A program made the position numbers and the translations under genes. A stretch of 64,000 nt of DNA from Aphanomyces cochlioides (lineage: Eukaryota > Oomycota > Saprolegniomycetes > Saprolegniales > Verrucalvaceae), in assembly GCA_019828595.1 (NCBI GenBank), contig JAHQRK010000009.1, positions 682,001 through 746,000 of the forward strand, read 5' to 3'. Positions within the stretch are counted from its first letter, which is position 1. Every line of letters starts with the position of its first letter. The notes under the pieces were generated by a model. That model saw only the letters and a program-made list of their open reading frames with translations. It made no database searches and was not told where the DNA came from. Positions 32,086 through 42,966 of this stretch are shown in pieces.

Positions 32086-34599
32086 ATGCGGTTCCAGTAC
32101 GCTCAAGCGGCGGTGAATCACCACACGGAGATTGTGACGGCGTGTTGTTGGACCCCCGAGAACGATGTTGTGACTTGCAGCGACGACAACACGATCGTGC
32201 GGTGGCGCATGGACGGCGAAGTTGTCGGCAAGATTGCATCCACCGACACGTTCGTGACGAGTGTCGACTGGGCGCCGTCGGTTGGAAAACAAGGCGCCGA
32301 CATGTTTGTGATCGGATGCACGGACGGCTCGTTCCGCATCATGTCGAAGAATGGCCGCGAGGAGAAGAAGGTCCAAGTAAGCGACTCGGGGGCGATCGTC
32401 GCGCTCAAGTGGAATTACGACGGCACGGCGCTCGTGACGGCGGGAGAAGACGGCTCGGTCAAAGTTTACTCCCGCAGCGGCAATCTCCGCTCGACGCTCG
32501 CTAACACAGGCAACGCCGTCTACGCTGTCTGCTGGGGACCCGACAACGACCAGATCCTCTTCACCAACAGCAAGAACCTCGTCATCAAGACGATTCAAGT
32601 GGGAAATCGCCGCGCTGCAGTCTTCAACTCATGGTGTTGTTGCGTAGGTCGGCCGCAAGGACATGCAGTGGAAAGCGCACGATGGGCCGATTCTCTGTAT
32701 CGACTGGAATCCGATCAACAACCGCGTCATCTCTGGCGGCGAGGATCGCATCTTCCGTGTCTGGGACGGCTTTGGCCGCCAGTTGTACCAAAGTCCAGTG
32801 TGCGACCATGTCATTTCGTCCATCGCGTGGAGTCCGAAGGGCGAACTCTTTGCCGTCGGCGCGTTCAACATGCTCCGCCTCTGTGATAAAACGGGTTGGT
32901 CCTACAGCCGCGAACGCCCCAAGTGCGGCTCGCTCATGGACATTGCATGGGCTTCAGATGGAACGCAGCTTGTCGCCGCGGGAGGAAACGGCGCGACGCT
33001 CTTTGCTCAAGTCGTCGAGCGCCATCTTCAGTGGAACAAAATCGAAGTACGTCGTCCATGAGCTTATCTTGATAGATTTCTTGGCCAGGTGACGCTCAAG
33101 GAGCCGCGCAAGATCCACGTCCATGATGTGCTCAATGAGACCGTGGAAGAGCTCGACTTTGCCCGCGACCGCGTGATTGAAATGTCGCTCGGCTATGGCT
33201 TTCTCATCGTGTGCACGGCGACGCAGTGCTTCTTGTACAACTTTCAGAACTGGAACACGCCGCACATCTTTGACCTGCGCGCCGCCGTGAATTTTATCAT
33301 CCAGAGCGAGTGCCATTTCCTCACCGTGGACAATTTTGCCGGCATCCAGGTAAGCCAGAGTCTTCCAAGCGCATGGAATTGATGCCGCCGCCACCGTCGT
33401 TCTTGTAGATCTACTCGTACGAAGGCCGCGCGATTTCGAATCCAAAGTTCCCAGGCCTTCATGTCGAGTTCCTCAACCGACTGACCGTCTCACTCAGCCA
33501 GGACAGCGTCTCGATCTTGGATCACTCGGACCGCCGCACGATCCGCTCGTTTGACATCTTCACGGGGAAGCCGTTGCCAGTGACGCTGACGCATTCGCTC
33601 GACATCTTGGAGCTGTCGTTGTCGCATTATGGCCCGACGCCCGAGAGGAAACTCTTCTTCATTGACAGCAACCGCGATCTCCATCTTGCGAGGCTTTCCC
33701 ACAAAGGATCGTTCAAATTGCAAGGCCAGGTGGACTCGGCGGCGTGGAATGACGCGTCCGACATGCTCGTCGCACTCTCGGACGCCAAAGTTCTCTGCTG
33801 GACGTATCCCAACATGGTCTACGTCGACCGGACGCTGCTTCCCGACGTCATCGAGTCGAAAGACGGCACTGAGTTCATGAAGCTCGCATGTATCACGTCG
33901 TTCGTCGGGCCACGATTCACTGTCCGCCGCGCCGACGGCGCCATTCTAGCCGGCACCGTCTCGCCCTACTCGACCGTCTTGTATGAATTCATGTCGGGCA
34001 ATGAATGGGACAAGGCCGTGCGGCTGTGTCGCTTCGTCAAAGCCAAGAGCTTGTGGACGTGTCTAGCCGGCATGGCGCTGCACAAACGCCACTTGGAGAC
34101 AGCGGAGATCGCACTCGCGGCGATCGAAGCTGTGGACAAGCTGCATTTTGTCCTCCATGTCAAAAATCTCGTGAGCGAAGAGCGCAAAATGGCCGAACTG
34201 GCGCTCTATGGCGGCGCCATCGACGAAGCCGAGGCGATTCTGCTCCAGGCGCATCCAAATCCGCTCGTCTATCGTGCCATCAAGATGAACATTCGCCTCT
34301 TCCGTTGGGACCGCGCATTGGAACTGGCGATCAAATACACGACCGCGGAAGGCACGCATGTCGACACGGTCTTGGCATACCGCCAGCGTTTCCTAGCCGT
34401 AAGAATTGAGAGACTGCAAGAGGTGGAAGAGCTCATGAAGATGTTCTTGTAGGCAAACAAGATGGAAGAGACGGACAACAAGTTTGTCCAGTACATGCAG
34501 CAATTCCCGGTCGACTGGGAGAAAATTTCCGCCAAGAAAGTCGCCGAACGGGAGAATGAAGTCGCGAGCAGCAATAGCAACAACAATCGACGCAAGTGA
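32086..34599 (+). CDS. IFT80: Intraflagellar transport protein 80 (WD-repeat, IFT-B)
   Basis: IFT80 is a WD40 subunit of the IFT-B complex that moves cargo along the flagellar axoneme. Five exons join cleanly through GT..AG introns near 32601-32647, 33046-33088, 33350-33408 and 34401-34452. Diagnostic segments in order: VVTCSDDNTIVRW, WNYDGTALVTAGEDGSVKVY, MQWKAHDGPILCIDWN, FAVGAFNMLRLCDKTGWSY, YSYEGRAISNPKFPG, YPNMVYVDRTLLPDV, RRADGAILAGTVSPY and the C-terminal helical part AVRLCRFVKAKSLW through HVDTVLAYRQRFLA. Length (about 770 residues) matches the family. The start is the ATG at 32086. It is convergent with Rab6, 44 nt apart. Confidence 0.92.
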
Positions 34600-34643
34600 G
34601 AGATAATGCATTGAAAGAACACTCTTTGTCTGTTGTCACTCCC

Positions 34644-35417
<774 letters not shown>

Positions 35418-35517
35418 CTAATGACACTGGGAGAATGTATCGAGCATACAAAAACCAAGTGAAAACTAAAATATTGCATTGAGAACCGAGTGTGTTGCGC
35501 GACCAGCATCAAGCAGC

Positions 35518-35736
35518 ATGCGACTCGGCGAGTATTTGTGGCAAAAGCGCTACCAGGTGCTCTTCCTCACGCAGGGATTTACGATCTGTGGCATCTACGC
35601 CCATCGATTTGGTTATCTTGACAAGTATATGCACCTTCTCGGCGAAGAAAGCGAGCAACAGCCTAATCCACTCCTGACGCCAGAGAAGCCACCGCTTTGG
35701 AAGAAGGCCATGGACATTCCCACGAAAGGCCCATAG
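35518..35736 (+). CDS. Small single-pass membrane protein, function unknown
   Basis: 72 residues from ATG 35518 (the frame is open a little upstream, at the Rab6 promoter side). A short positive N-terminus (MRLGEYLWQKRYQ) precedes one hydrophobic segment (VLFLTQGFTICGIYAHRFGYL) and a polar, proline-containing C-tail (LLTPEKPPLWKKAMDIPTKG). Size and layout resemble small inner-mitochondrial-membrane assembly factors, but no family is recognised. It shares a 124-nt divergent promoter region with Rab6. Confidence 0.5.
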   Translation: MRLGEYLWQKRYQVLFLTQGFTICGIYAHRFGYLDKYMHLLGEESEQQPNPLLTPEKPPLWKKAMDIPTKGP

Positions 35737-36469
35737 ATCATAGAGACAAGATGGCTATCCGCGACTCCATTCTCGCTGTACGATTGCACGCCACTTGTGA
35801 GAACGAGACAGAGACGCCTCGAAAGCAACCACTCACGTTGTACCAATATAATATCCTTTCCAATTGCAGCGTTTCGTTCAAATCTTCGAAAGCTTCAATA
35901 AGTCGGCTATGCAGCGCATTCTATGGCACGGCTAGGCATACTAAGGCGCCAAGGAGAGCCTCAAGACTCGTTGTGTGCTTGCACTCCTTGGACAGCATAT
36001 CATTCCATGATATAATTTAAAATGAAATTTTAGCGAATCAGAGTACAGTATTTAACGTGATTGGTCCAATTATCTTCAAAATGTATCGAATTAAATGGAA
36101 TAACGTGCACCATCGCCGATCGATGTCTCTCCATTGGAAAGACTTCAGTGAGGCAGCATCGACGCAAAGGAACACGGTATTTTTGTTACGTCTACTTTGT
36201 GAAAATATTAGTCTAGGGAGAAAAATGGGAAGTGTATTATGCAGTTAGAATGAAAGCTAAGCCTAGTGTGAATTCAGTGGTCTTCTTTGTCGTTGTTTGT
36301 CTTCTGGAATATGCTACACGCAAGTCATTTCATAGTTTACAGCGGTTAGTGAGCTTTCTAGAATGTATTGTCTTCAGAATTTACAGTGTGGATTGCACTG
36401 GTATTTCTATTTTGTCCAATCCAAATTTAAAGTAGTTTCAATTGGCTATATATGGAGGCGTACATCAAT
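35737..36469. other. AT-rich spacer left of the Harbinger element
   Basis: No gene is supported here. ATTGG-type boxes (GATTGGTCC at 36060) are present in AT-rich sequence. Confidence 0.35.
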
Positions 36470-36502
36470 AGAGAGGTTCTGCAAATGAACTTGTACGTGT
36501 AG
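36470..36502 (+). repeat. Left terminal inverted repeat of Harbinger element 1
   Basis: This pairs with 38775-38807 (three mismatches). Its inner part AACTTGTACGTGT also pairs with CACACGTACAAGTT at about 36527, which would form a local hairpin. Confidence 0.85.
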
Positions 36503-36664
36503 CTAGGGTTGAGCATTCGTACCTGCCACACGTACAAGTTCAAAGTGTTTGGTGTGGTTTTGCAGACACAAACGTGTAGAATATCGCTGCGATCGTTTCC
36601 TAACGTGTTACACACTATGCATTACTCATTCCTCACAGTAGAAAGTAAGAGCATTATTCAAATC

Positions 36665-37720
36665 ATGGAACGAGAGTTTCTTTGGATGCTTGTTCTCTGC
36701 GATGCTCTGAGCGAAGACGAAGCCCTTCCTCTTTTGATGGCCATGCAGAGGCCTTCACGCGCAATAACGTTTGGCGATCGGTTTAACATCGATCGATTCA
36801 GCGAATCCGAATGCCGCATTCATTTTCGATTCGCGAAGACTCATGTTTTACAACTTGCCCAGCTCTGTCAGTTCCCTGACATAATCCGACTGCCAAATCG
36901 TGTTACCGCCTCACGTGTCGAAGCTGTTTGTATCTTGTTGAGAAGACTAGCCTATCCTAGCTGCTATTGTGATTTGTCTGCTCTCTTTGGCCGAGCCCCG
37001 TCAGTGCTGTGCGTGATATTTTTGTGGACAGCCAATGCATTTTTCAATCGATTCAAGGGCTTATTAAGTTTAGATAATAAACAAATAAACCTTGAACGTT
37101 GTCTAATGTACGCTGATTCTATTCATTCAAATGGAGGACCCCTGAAGTCATGCATTGGATTTGTTGACGGCACTGTTCGTGCAATTTTGAGACCAACATA
37201 CAATCAAAAGGCCGTCTATAATGGCCACAAGAGAAGACATGCACTGAAGTATCAAGGCGTTATGGCCCCTGATGGACTGTTTATTGACTTTTATGGGCCT
37301 ATTGCTGGGAGACGTCATGATTCTCATTTACTCTATCGGAGCAATCTGCTACTGCGTTTGAGATCTCTGTCCGAACGAACATTAACATCGTTCTACGTCT
37401 ATGGCGATCCTGCTTACTCGAATCACAAGCATCTTGTCGTCGGATTCAAGCAAAGAAGTTTGAATGCGAGCCAAAAGAACTTCAACGTGTCCATGAACAA
37501 GTCACGAATTGCAGTTGAGTGGGGTTTCGGTTTGATAACCCGACTTTGGCCGTTCATCGACAACAGAATGTCCATGAAGCTACACTCGCCCCCTGTTGCC
37601 ATGTACTATTTGGTTGCGGTTATTCTGACGAACATGAGAAACTGCACAAACCCAAACCAGGTAAGCCGTCATTTCAATCTTCTTCCTCCAAGTCTGGAAG
37701 AGCACGTAGCAAATATATAA
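36665..37720 (+). CDS. Harbinger DDE transposase (HARBI1-like)
   Basis: 351 residues from ATG 36665; an in-frame ATG at 36617 is an alternative. The DDE_Tnp_4/Harbinger core is intact: first Asp in CIGFVDGTVR, then GRRHDSHLL, second Asp in VYGDPAYS, and Glu in VEWGFG. The C-terminal LLPPSLEEH matches the second, decayed element at 52 kb. No stop or frameshift is seen. It should cut and paste the element by binding its terminal repeats, with help from the Myb-like partner. Confidence 0.85.
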   Translation: MEREFLWMLVLCDALSEDEALPLLMAMQRPSRAITFGDRFNIDRFSESECRIHFRFAKTHVLQLAQLCQFPDIIRLPNRVTASRVEAVCILLRRLAYPSCYCDLSALFGRAPSVLCVIFLWTANAFFNRFKGLLSLDNKQINLERCLMYADSIHSNGGPLKSCIGFVDGTVRAILRPTYNQKAVYNGHKRRHALKYQGVMAPDGLFIDFYGPIAGRRHDSHLLYRSNLLLRLRSLSERTLTSFYVYGDPAYSNHKHLVVGFKQRSLNASQKNFNVSMNKSRIAVEWGFGLITRLWPFIDNRMSMKLHSPPVAMYYLVAVILTNMRNCTNPNQVSRHFNLLPPSLEEHVANI

Positions 37721-37960
37721 ATAATTTGATTATCAATATTTTATTAAATTCGTTTTTTAATAAACAACAATGTTTAATTTATTATTTGGAAATAAAATTC
37801 ATTATGAAATTAAAATGACTATCTGCAGCTTCTGATGTTTCAAGGACAATCAATTATAATAAATAATAAAAATATCATATGCCTATTTAAAATAATTTAT
37901 ATTAATCTCATCAATATTTCAAATTTAATTAGCAACAGTTTTCAATCAACTTTTTTAAAA

Positions 37961-38599
37961 TCATGATCCATTTTGCGATGCGAACTTGCTCAAGAGGTTG
38001 ATCAAGGCCAAGCGCTCTTGCTTCTCAAGCGCAAATTGCTCAGCTTCGTGCGCGGCCTTTCGTTCTTCAATCTCAAGACGCCTTTCTTCCAATGTAAGTC
38101 GACGGTCTTCCAATTCGCGGGATTTCATATCGCGCTCGTTCATGTAGGCAATCATTGTGGCTTGGAGGTTGTTGTGAGGCTTACGATCACCGACGGTTTT
38201 CATCGCTTCTTCTCTTATCGCAGCCCCTTCGTCTTGGTCACTCGTTCGCGACATTGTGTCATGCTTCTTCTTCGTAGCCTTACGATCTTCTTCCTCGCGT
38301 AGCTCTAATATTTCATCTAATAGTTCATCCATTTCAGTTATCGTTTCTTCTACACCCGATGCTTTATGCATCTTCTTCTGCTTCTGGGCATACGCGTCTG
38401 ACAGCAAAGCACAACGCTCACGACAACGCCTTCCATCAACGTCAATGTTTAAGGATGCCGCAACTGAATCCCATACGGCACGTTTCTTACCAAATCCTTT
38501 GTCGTAAGGGTTTTGAGCGAGGACCTCGTTCACGAGATCTAAATCCGTCTCGGCATCGAATCGCACTTGAGTCTTGCGCTTTTTTGCTGGCGGATCCAT
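37961..38599 (-). CDS. Harbinger Myb/SANT-like DNA-binding partner protein
   Basis: 212 residues, ATG at 38599. After a basic KKRKTQ stretch, residues about 18-75 resemble a Myb/SANT-like trihelix (LVNEVLAQNPYDKGFGKKRA, W at about 43, RRCRERC), followed by a long charged coiled coil (about 85-205; RRLTLEERRLEIEERKAAHE). This is the usual second protein of Harbinger elements, needed for nuclear import and binding of the transposase. It is convergent with the transposase within the same inverted repeats. Confidence 0.75.
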   Translation of the reverse strand: MDPPAKKRKTQVRFDAETDLDLVNEVLAQNPYDKGFGKKRAVWDSVAASLNIDVDGRRCRERCALLSDAYAQKQKKMHKASGVEETITEMDELLDEILELREEEDRKATKKKHDTMSRTSDQDEGAAIREEAMKTVGDRKPHNNLQATMIAYMNERDMKSRELEDRRLTLEERRLEIEERKAAHEAEQFALEKQERLALINLLSKFASQNGS

Positions 38600-38774
38600 G
38601 CCTCGCTTTCAAAGAATTACAAAATGACGACGTGTGTGGCGAAAGTAACATGGATTACACATGCAGTTTGGTTTTACACGATCGAACTGGTAGAATTTTG
38701 TTTACACGTTTTGGGGAAAGAACCCGAACGTGTAAATCGAAGTTTATTGAAGGGTTTGGGTTATGTTGTACTTT

Positions 38775-38807
38775 CTACACGTACAAGTTGCTTTGCAGAA
38801 CCACTCT
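38775..38807 (-). repeat. Right terminal inverted repeat of Harbinger element 1
   Basis: Mirror copy of 36470-36502, ending CCACTCT and followed by the AAT target duplication. Confidence 0.85.
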
Positions 38808-38810
38808 AAT

Positions 38811-39920
38811 GTTGTGCGAGTTGTCCGAGTTCCTTCATCTCACGCTCATGCTTGTCGAGCTATAACGAATTCTTGCACGCCTGTGCAAGCAATAATGATG
38901 ATAACTGACCAAATAAATCACGATGAATTTACTCCTATTTCTCTGAGTTTAACCAACAACGGAGCGATTAGGGATGGACGAAGGGCGCAAAAGCTATGCC
39001 ATCACATACGGCCTCGTGATACTCCGTAGTGTTTAAAACCCCGTAGAGAACATAAATCACACATTTAACAAGTTGATTGTTTTTGTTCCTTTGTTTCAGT
39101 CCTTTATTCGAGATTGTGTTGCTACACTAATACAAGTTACATGACCAGCACCAACTCTTCTACATGTATTGTGTCAGTTAAAATGCTGAAAGATATTGTA
39201 GACATCTTTCTATATAGCTAGCAATCAACGTGTTGAGTTGTAGACTACATATCGTCCCTCGACATGCAACGAGTTTACATGTGTGAGGTTTTTCATTCAA
39301 CCTGTAAAGCAGTTGAATGTGACTTTCGAATGATGTGAGAACTAATTTAAGTGTACTGCGATTCTAGCCTTCCTCTGTCACACTGAACACTGTTTCTTAG
39401 TTATGAGTGCCTGGTAGATTAGCTTTCAACTACGTTTTCCTTTGTGTAGCGCTGGGATAAATCATTGGGCGGGTTTCTCTATTTTATAAGCATTTGATTG
39501 GACAATGAATCCACAGTGCAAACTGCTCTGTGATTTCCATTGAGAGGTTAATTCAAATCGTACAATACAAATTGCAAGTATAAATACAGAGAAAAAATAT
39601 CACTTTATTGGAAAAAACAGTGATCTTTGCACTGTAACCCCCTTAATTTCAATATGTCGAACACTGTAAAAGTTGATGAATGTAAAGTTGAGATTACATT
39701 CCTCAAGCCTCAACAATTAGCACACTTCGTCTGTCCAAAAATGGATCTGTATCATTCGATGGTGTGGCCATGTGCATGGAAAATCCACGAATTTTTGTTC
39801 ATTTACTCCACTTAAAGATCCCTAATTAGAGCAATGAGAACCTAATTAGGATATTGCGGATTGTTAATTTTTCGTAAAATCAGGACGAGAACGGTGCAAC
39901 AAATTACCAATTTGACCAGA
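38811..39920. other. AT-rich spacer of about 1.1 kb
   Basis: No gene is supported. It holds isolated TAATTAGG/CCTAATTAGG words near 39822-39855 and a short open frame at 39652-39815 without a recognisable domain. Confidence 0.35.
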
Positions 39921-40565
39921 ATGGCAACCCAACTCAAGCCAATGCGGTATGGAAAGCCGCAAGCCGTCGACCCAGAGGAAGTGGCGCGCCGAAAAGTGGT
40001 CAATTATGCTCTAGTAGAAGGCGCGGCCAAGAATGACTTGTTTAAAGTCGAAGAAGCGCTCAAAAATAGTGCCGACATTGACTGCCGCTATGTACTGTCC
40101 CGTCCACAATCTTGACAGACAGCTCATCCTTTTCATCGTAGCAAGGCTTCACAGCGCTCTACTTTGCATGCATGAAAGGCTATTCAAAGATCGTCCATTA
40201 CCTTTTGCATCACGGCGCACGGACGGACATTGTCTGCAATGTATGCCGCAACCTGAGTCACTCGTTGAACCTTGCTCTTTTCTTGTAGAAACAACGAACA
40301 GCCATCATGATCGCAGCGAGCCGTGGTCGAACGAAAGCAGTCGAGCTGCTCTTGCAGTACAATGCGAACGTGCATCGAAAAGACGAAGTACTTTCATTCT
40401 CGAACAATAATGCTCACGGTGTAATGCTGTGTGTAGAGAGGAGTGACGGCGCGCGAGTTGGCACTTCGGAATGGCCACGAAGACATTGCATCGATGCTCC
40501 AAATCGCTGAAGCTGCGAATATGCCACGGACGGAGCTATTGCTCCATCGACTGGCGAAATCTTAA
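39921..40565 (+). CDS. Small ankyrin-repeat protein
   Basis: Four exons joined by introns of about 50 nt give about 160 residues. Ankyrin features across the junctions: VNYALVEGAAKNDLFKVEEAL..ADID; GFTALYFACMKGYSKIVHYLLHHGARTDI; RTAIMIAASRGRTKAVELLLQYNANVHRKD; and VTARELALRNGHEDIASML. That is four repeats, the first and last partly degenerate. Ankyrin repeats bind other proteins; the partner is unknown. It ends 211 nt before the poly(A)-polymerase-like gene on the same strand. Confidence 0.75.
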
Positions 40566-40776
40566 GCTCGCTAATCTTTCCATCTTTCGATCTTGGAGTT
40601 TTCTTGGGGGTGCAGGGGTTTCAAGTTAGACGTCCGGATAAGCAAAGGTCGTCCGGATAAAACGAGCGTTTCATCGATATCTTTTGTTCGAGGGGCAAAT
40701 TGGACCAATAAGAAAGTTGGCCACCAAGCGGCACAAGGGTCCAGAATCTCTCTGGAAGTGCCCAAGCGACGTCGCC

Positions 40777-42966
40777 ATGAAGGAGTCTCAAGTCGTCTTG
40801 TCGCTCCAGTGCAAGGGGAAGCGCCCCCGCGAGCTCCATCTCGCCATCTTGGGCGACAAGGACAATGCGTCCCAGCCGACGGTGTGCAGCAGCAGCAGCT
40901 GCAGCTCGGCCAGCACAATGCCGCCACGCCACCACGAAGACGACAGCAACGACACATGGAGCGTGCTTCAGACGCACGGTCGTGGCACGTACAAGGACGC
41001 ACTCTTGTGCCGGTCGCTCGAGGAATCCGTGGATACACTCCCTTCCACTGAAATCGACAATCTATCGACCGCGTCCGTGGCGTCAACTTTATCGCCACCA
41101 GACTCACCGGTTGAGATCTCGGACAACCAAGCGCCTAGTCCAGTCTTCTCTCCTCCATTGCCTCCATTACCACCATCGCCACCGTTGCCGAATGATTCAC
41201 AATCCCGCATGTCGCGTCAGTCCAAGGCATCGGCAGCTCGTATTGAGACCAGCGTGCTTCGTGGAGCGATCGCACATGCTGCTGCCCAAGGCGTGCTCTC
41301 CAAGAGTTCCAAGCGAGAAATGCGTCAGTCGATGCTCCGCGGTCAAACGAACGTCATCTTGGAACGTCTGCGGAGAAAATGCCATCTCCAGCCAGTGGTT
41401 GCGCCACAGACGCTTCCATCTCCGAGTGAGTTTGAACTGCGACTCACGAACGGTCTACTCAAGTGCATCAACGCGCTCGCACCGCTCCAAGACGGCGATC
41501 GACTCGCTGCGAAGCACATGGCACTCGTCGAAGTGAATCGAACGGTGGACAAGTGGATGCAGACCATGTCAACGCAGTCGTCGGCGACTGGCCGTAGGCA
41601 CCACAAGGCGCTGGTCTTTGTGGGCGGCAGCTCGTATTTGAAGGTGGACACGTGCGACTCCGTCATGGATCTAGCCGTGCTCTGTCCTCACGACGTCACG
41701 CCCTGCGACTTCTTCACAGACTTTCGAGCACTCTTCGACGAAACCAGCGTTGACGAAGCGACATTCGTGCCGACGCTGCATTGCTCCTTGCACGACGTCC
41801 ACCTCGCGCTCGTCTTTGCGCGCTACACGCAGCCGATAGTCCCGAGCCACTTGCCGCTCCATAGCGACCATATCTTGGCTGGCATGGATGCCCACTCGGT
41901 GCGAGCGCTCACTGTTCCTCGCACGGCGTCGCTTGTACTGGAGCTCGTGCCGAATCCGTCGACGTTCCGAACGGTGCTCCGCGTCGTGCGTCTTTGGGCC
42001 AAGATGCGCGGCGTGGACTCTGCCAAGATGGGTTTTCTCCGTGGCGTGTCCTGGGCCGTTCTTGTCGCGTTTGTCTGCCAAATGTACCAGACGGCGACAC
42101 CCGCGCTGCTCGTCCATCATTTCTTTATCGTCCTCTCGACTTGGACGTGGCCGATGCCGATCATGCTCGCCAAACCTTACGACGCCGGCCATGGATTTCC
42201 ACAGTGGAGTCCATCCACCGACGTCCATGACCGAGGCCACGTCATGCCGATCCTCACGCCTGGCTATCCAGCCATGAACTCCGCCACCACCGTGACGCTC
42301 TCGACGCTTCGTGTCCTCCGTGAAGAATGGACGCGCGGCAAACTCATCCTCGACGACATGCAGCTCAATGCGCTCAGCAGCCCCGTAGCTTGGACAACTT
42401 TATTCGCGCCGTCCGACTTCACGGTGCGCTACGACCATTACCTCCGTGTGCGATTGACCAGCGTCGACGAGCAACCGCTTGCTCGTCTGGCTAGCATCGT
42501 CACGACGCGACTCCGTAAACTCGTCGATACTTTGCAACTCACAGAGCACGTACTCTCGGTGCATCCGTTCCCGACGCTCTTCCAAGACGACTGCGCCACC
42601 ATGAAGACAAAGTCCAGCGAGGCGACACAACGCCGCGGCAGCTTCTTTGTCGGCTTTGAGGTTGCAAGAAACATGAGCCCGACAGCCATTGTCGCCCCCG
42701 TACTCAAATATTTCGTCGCGACGCAACTCCAACTCAAGACGGGCGTCGTCACGATCGACTACGCCTCGTGGCAGGATCTCCCCGATGCCATTTTTCCCCA
42801 AGGGCGAGACCACGCCGCGGGCGACCGCGCCAAGTACATGCTCAGCCGCGCGCACAAGCTTCACATGGCCGCTCTGCACCACAATCAACAGCCTCCGCAA
42901 CCGCCTCTGCCTCCATCATCGATGCCGTCGGTAGATTTTTCCTTGACTTGCAACAACAAACATTAA
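40777..42966 (+). CDS. Poly(A)-polymerase-like protein with a degenerate catalytic centre
   Basis: 729 residues from ATG 40777. Residues about 280-610 follow canonical nuclear poly(A) polymerase: VFVGGSSYLKV, then the central domain LELVPNPSTFRTVLRVVRLWAK, KMGFLRGVSWAVLVAFVCQMY, FFIVLSTWTWPMPIML and HVMPILTPGYPAMNSA. In active enzymes the GADIDAL motif holds two metal-binding Asp; here the site reads DSVMDLAV (about 290-297), keeping only the second. The third Asp (EIDILFA) is replaced in HLALVFA (about 343). The N-terminal 270 residues are low-complexity and proline-rich. I infer a non-catalytic paralogue, perhaps an RNA-binding or regulatory subunit. Its stop overlaps that of the convergent neighbour. 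Confidence 0.78.
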   Translation: MKESQVVLSLQCKGKRPRELHLAILGDKDNASQPTVCSSSSCSSASTMPPRHHEDDSNDTWSVLQTHGRGTYKDALLCRSLEESVDTLPSTEIDNLSTASVASTLSPPDSPVEISDNQAPSPVFSPPLPPLPPSPPLPNDSQSRMSRQSKASAARIETSVLRGAIAHAAAQGVLSKSSKREMRQSMLRGQTNVILERLRRKCHLQPVVAPQTLPSPSEFELRLTNGLLKCINALAPLQDGDRLAAKHMALVEVNRTVDKWMQTMSTQSSATGRRHHKALVFVGGSSYLKVDTCDSVMDLAVLCPHDVTPCDFFTDFRALFDETSVDEATFVPTLHCSLHDVHLALVFARYTQPIVPSHLPLHSDHILAGMDAHSVRALTVPRTASLVLELVPNPSTFRTVLRVVRLWAKMRGVDSAKMGFLRGVSWAVLVAFVCQMYQTATPALLVHHFFIVLSTWTWPMPIMLAKPYDAGHGFPQWSPSTDVHDRGHVMPILTPGYPAMNSATTVTLSTLRVLREEWTRGKLILDDMQLNALSSPVAWTTLFAPSDFTVRYDHYLRVRLTSVDEQPLARLASIVTTRLRKLVDTLQLTEHVLSVHPFPTLFQDDCATMKTKSSEATQRRGSFFVGFEVARNMSPTAIVAPVLKYFVATQLQLKTGVVTIDYASWQDLPDAIFPQGRDHAAGDRAKYMLSRAHKLHMAALHHNQQPPQPPLPPSSMPSVDFSLTCNNKH

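Larger units (their letters stand above)
36470..38807. mobile_element. Complete PIF/Harbinger DNA transposon
   Basis: The element is 2338 bp with 33-bp terminal inverted repeats (36470-36502 and 38775-38807), identical at 30 of 33 positions and sharing GGTTCTGCAAA and AACTTGTACGTGTAG. It is flanked by a 3-bp AAT duplication (36467-36469 and 38808-38810). It carries the two divergent-family genes typical of Harbinger elements, a DDE transposase and a Myb/SANT-like DNA-binding protein, in convergent orientation. Both frames are open, so it may be autonomous. Extra copies of the ACGTGTA word near both ends may be transposase-binding sites. Confidence 0.88.
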
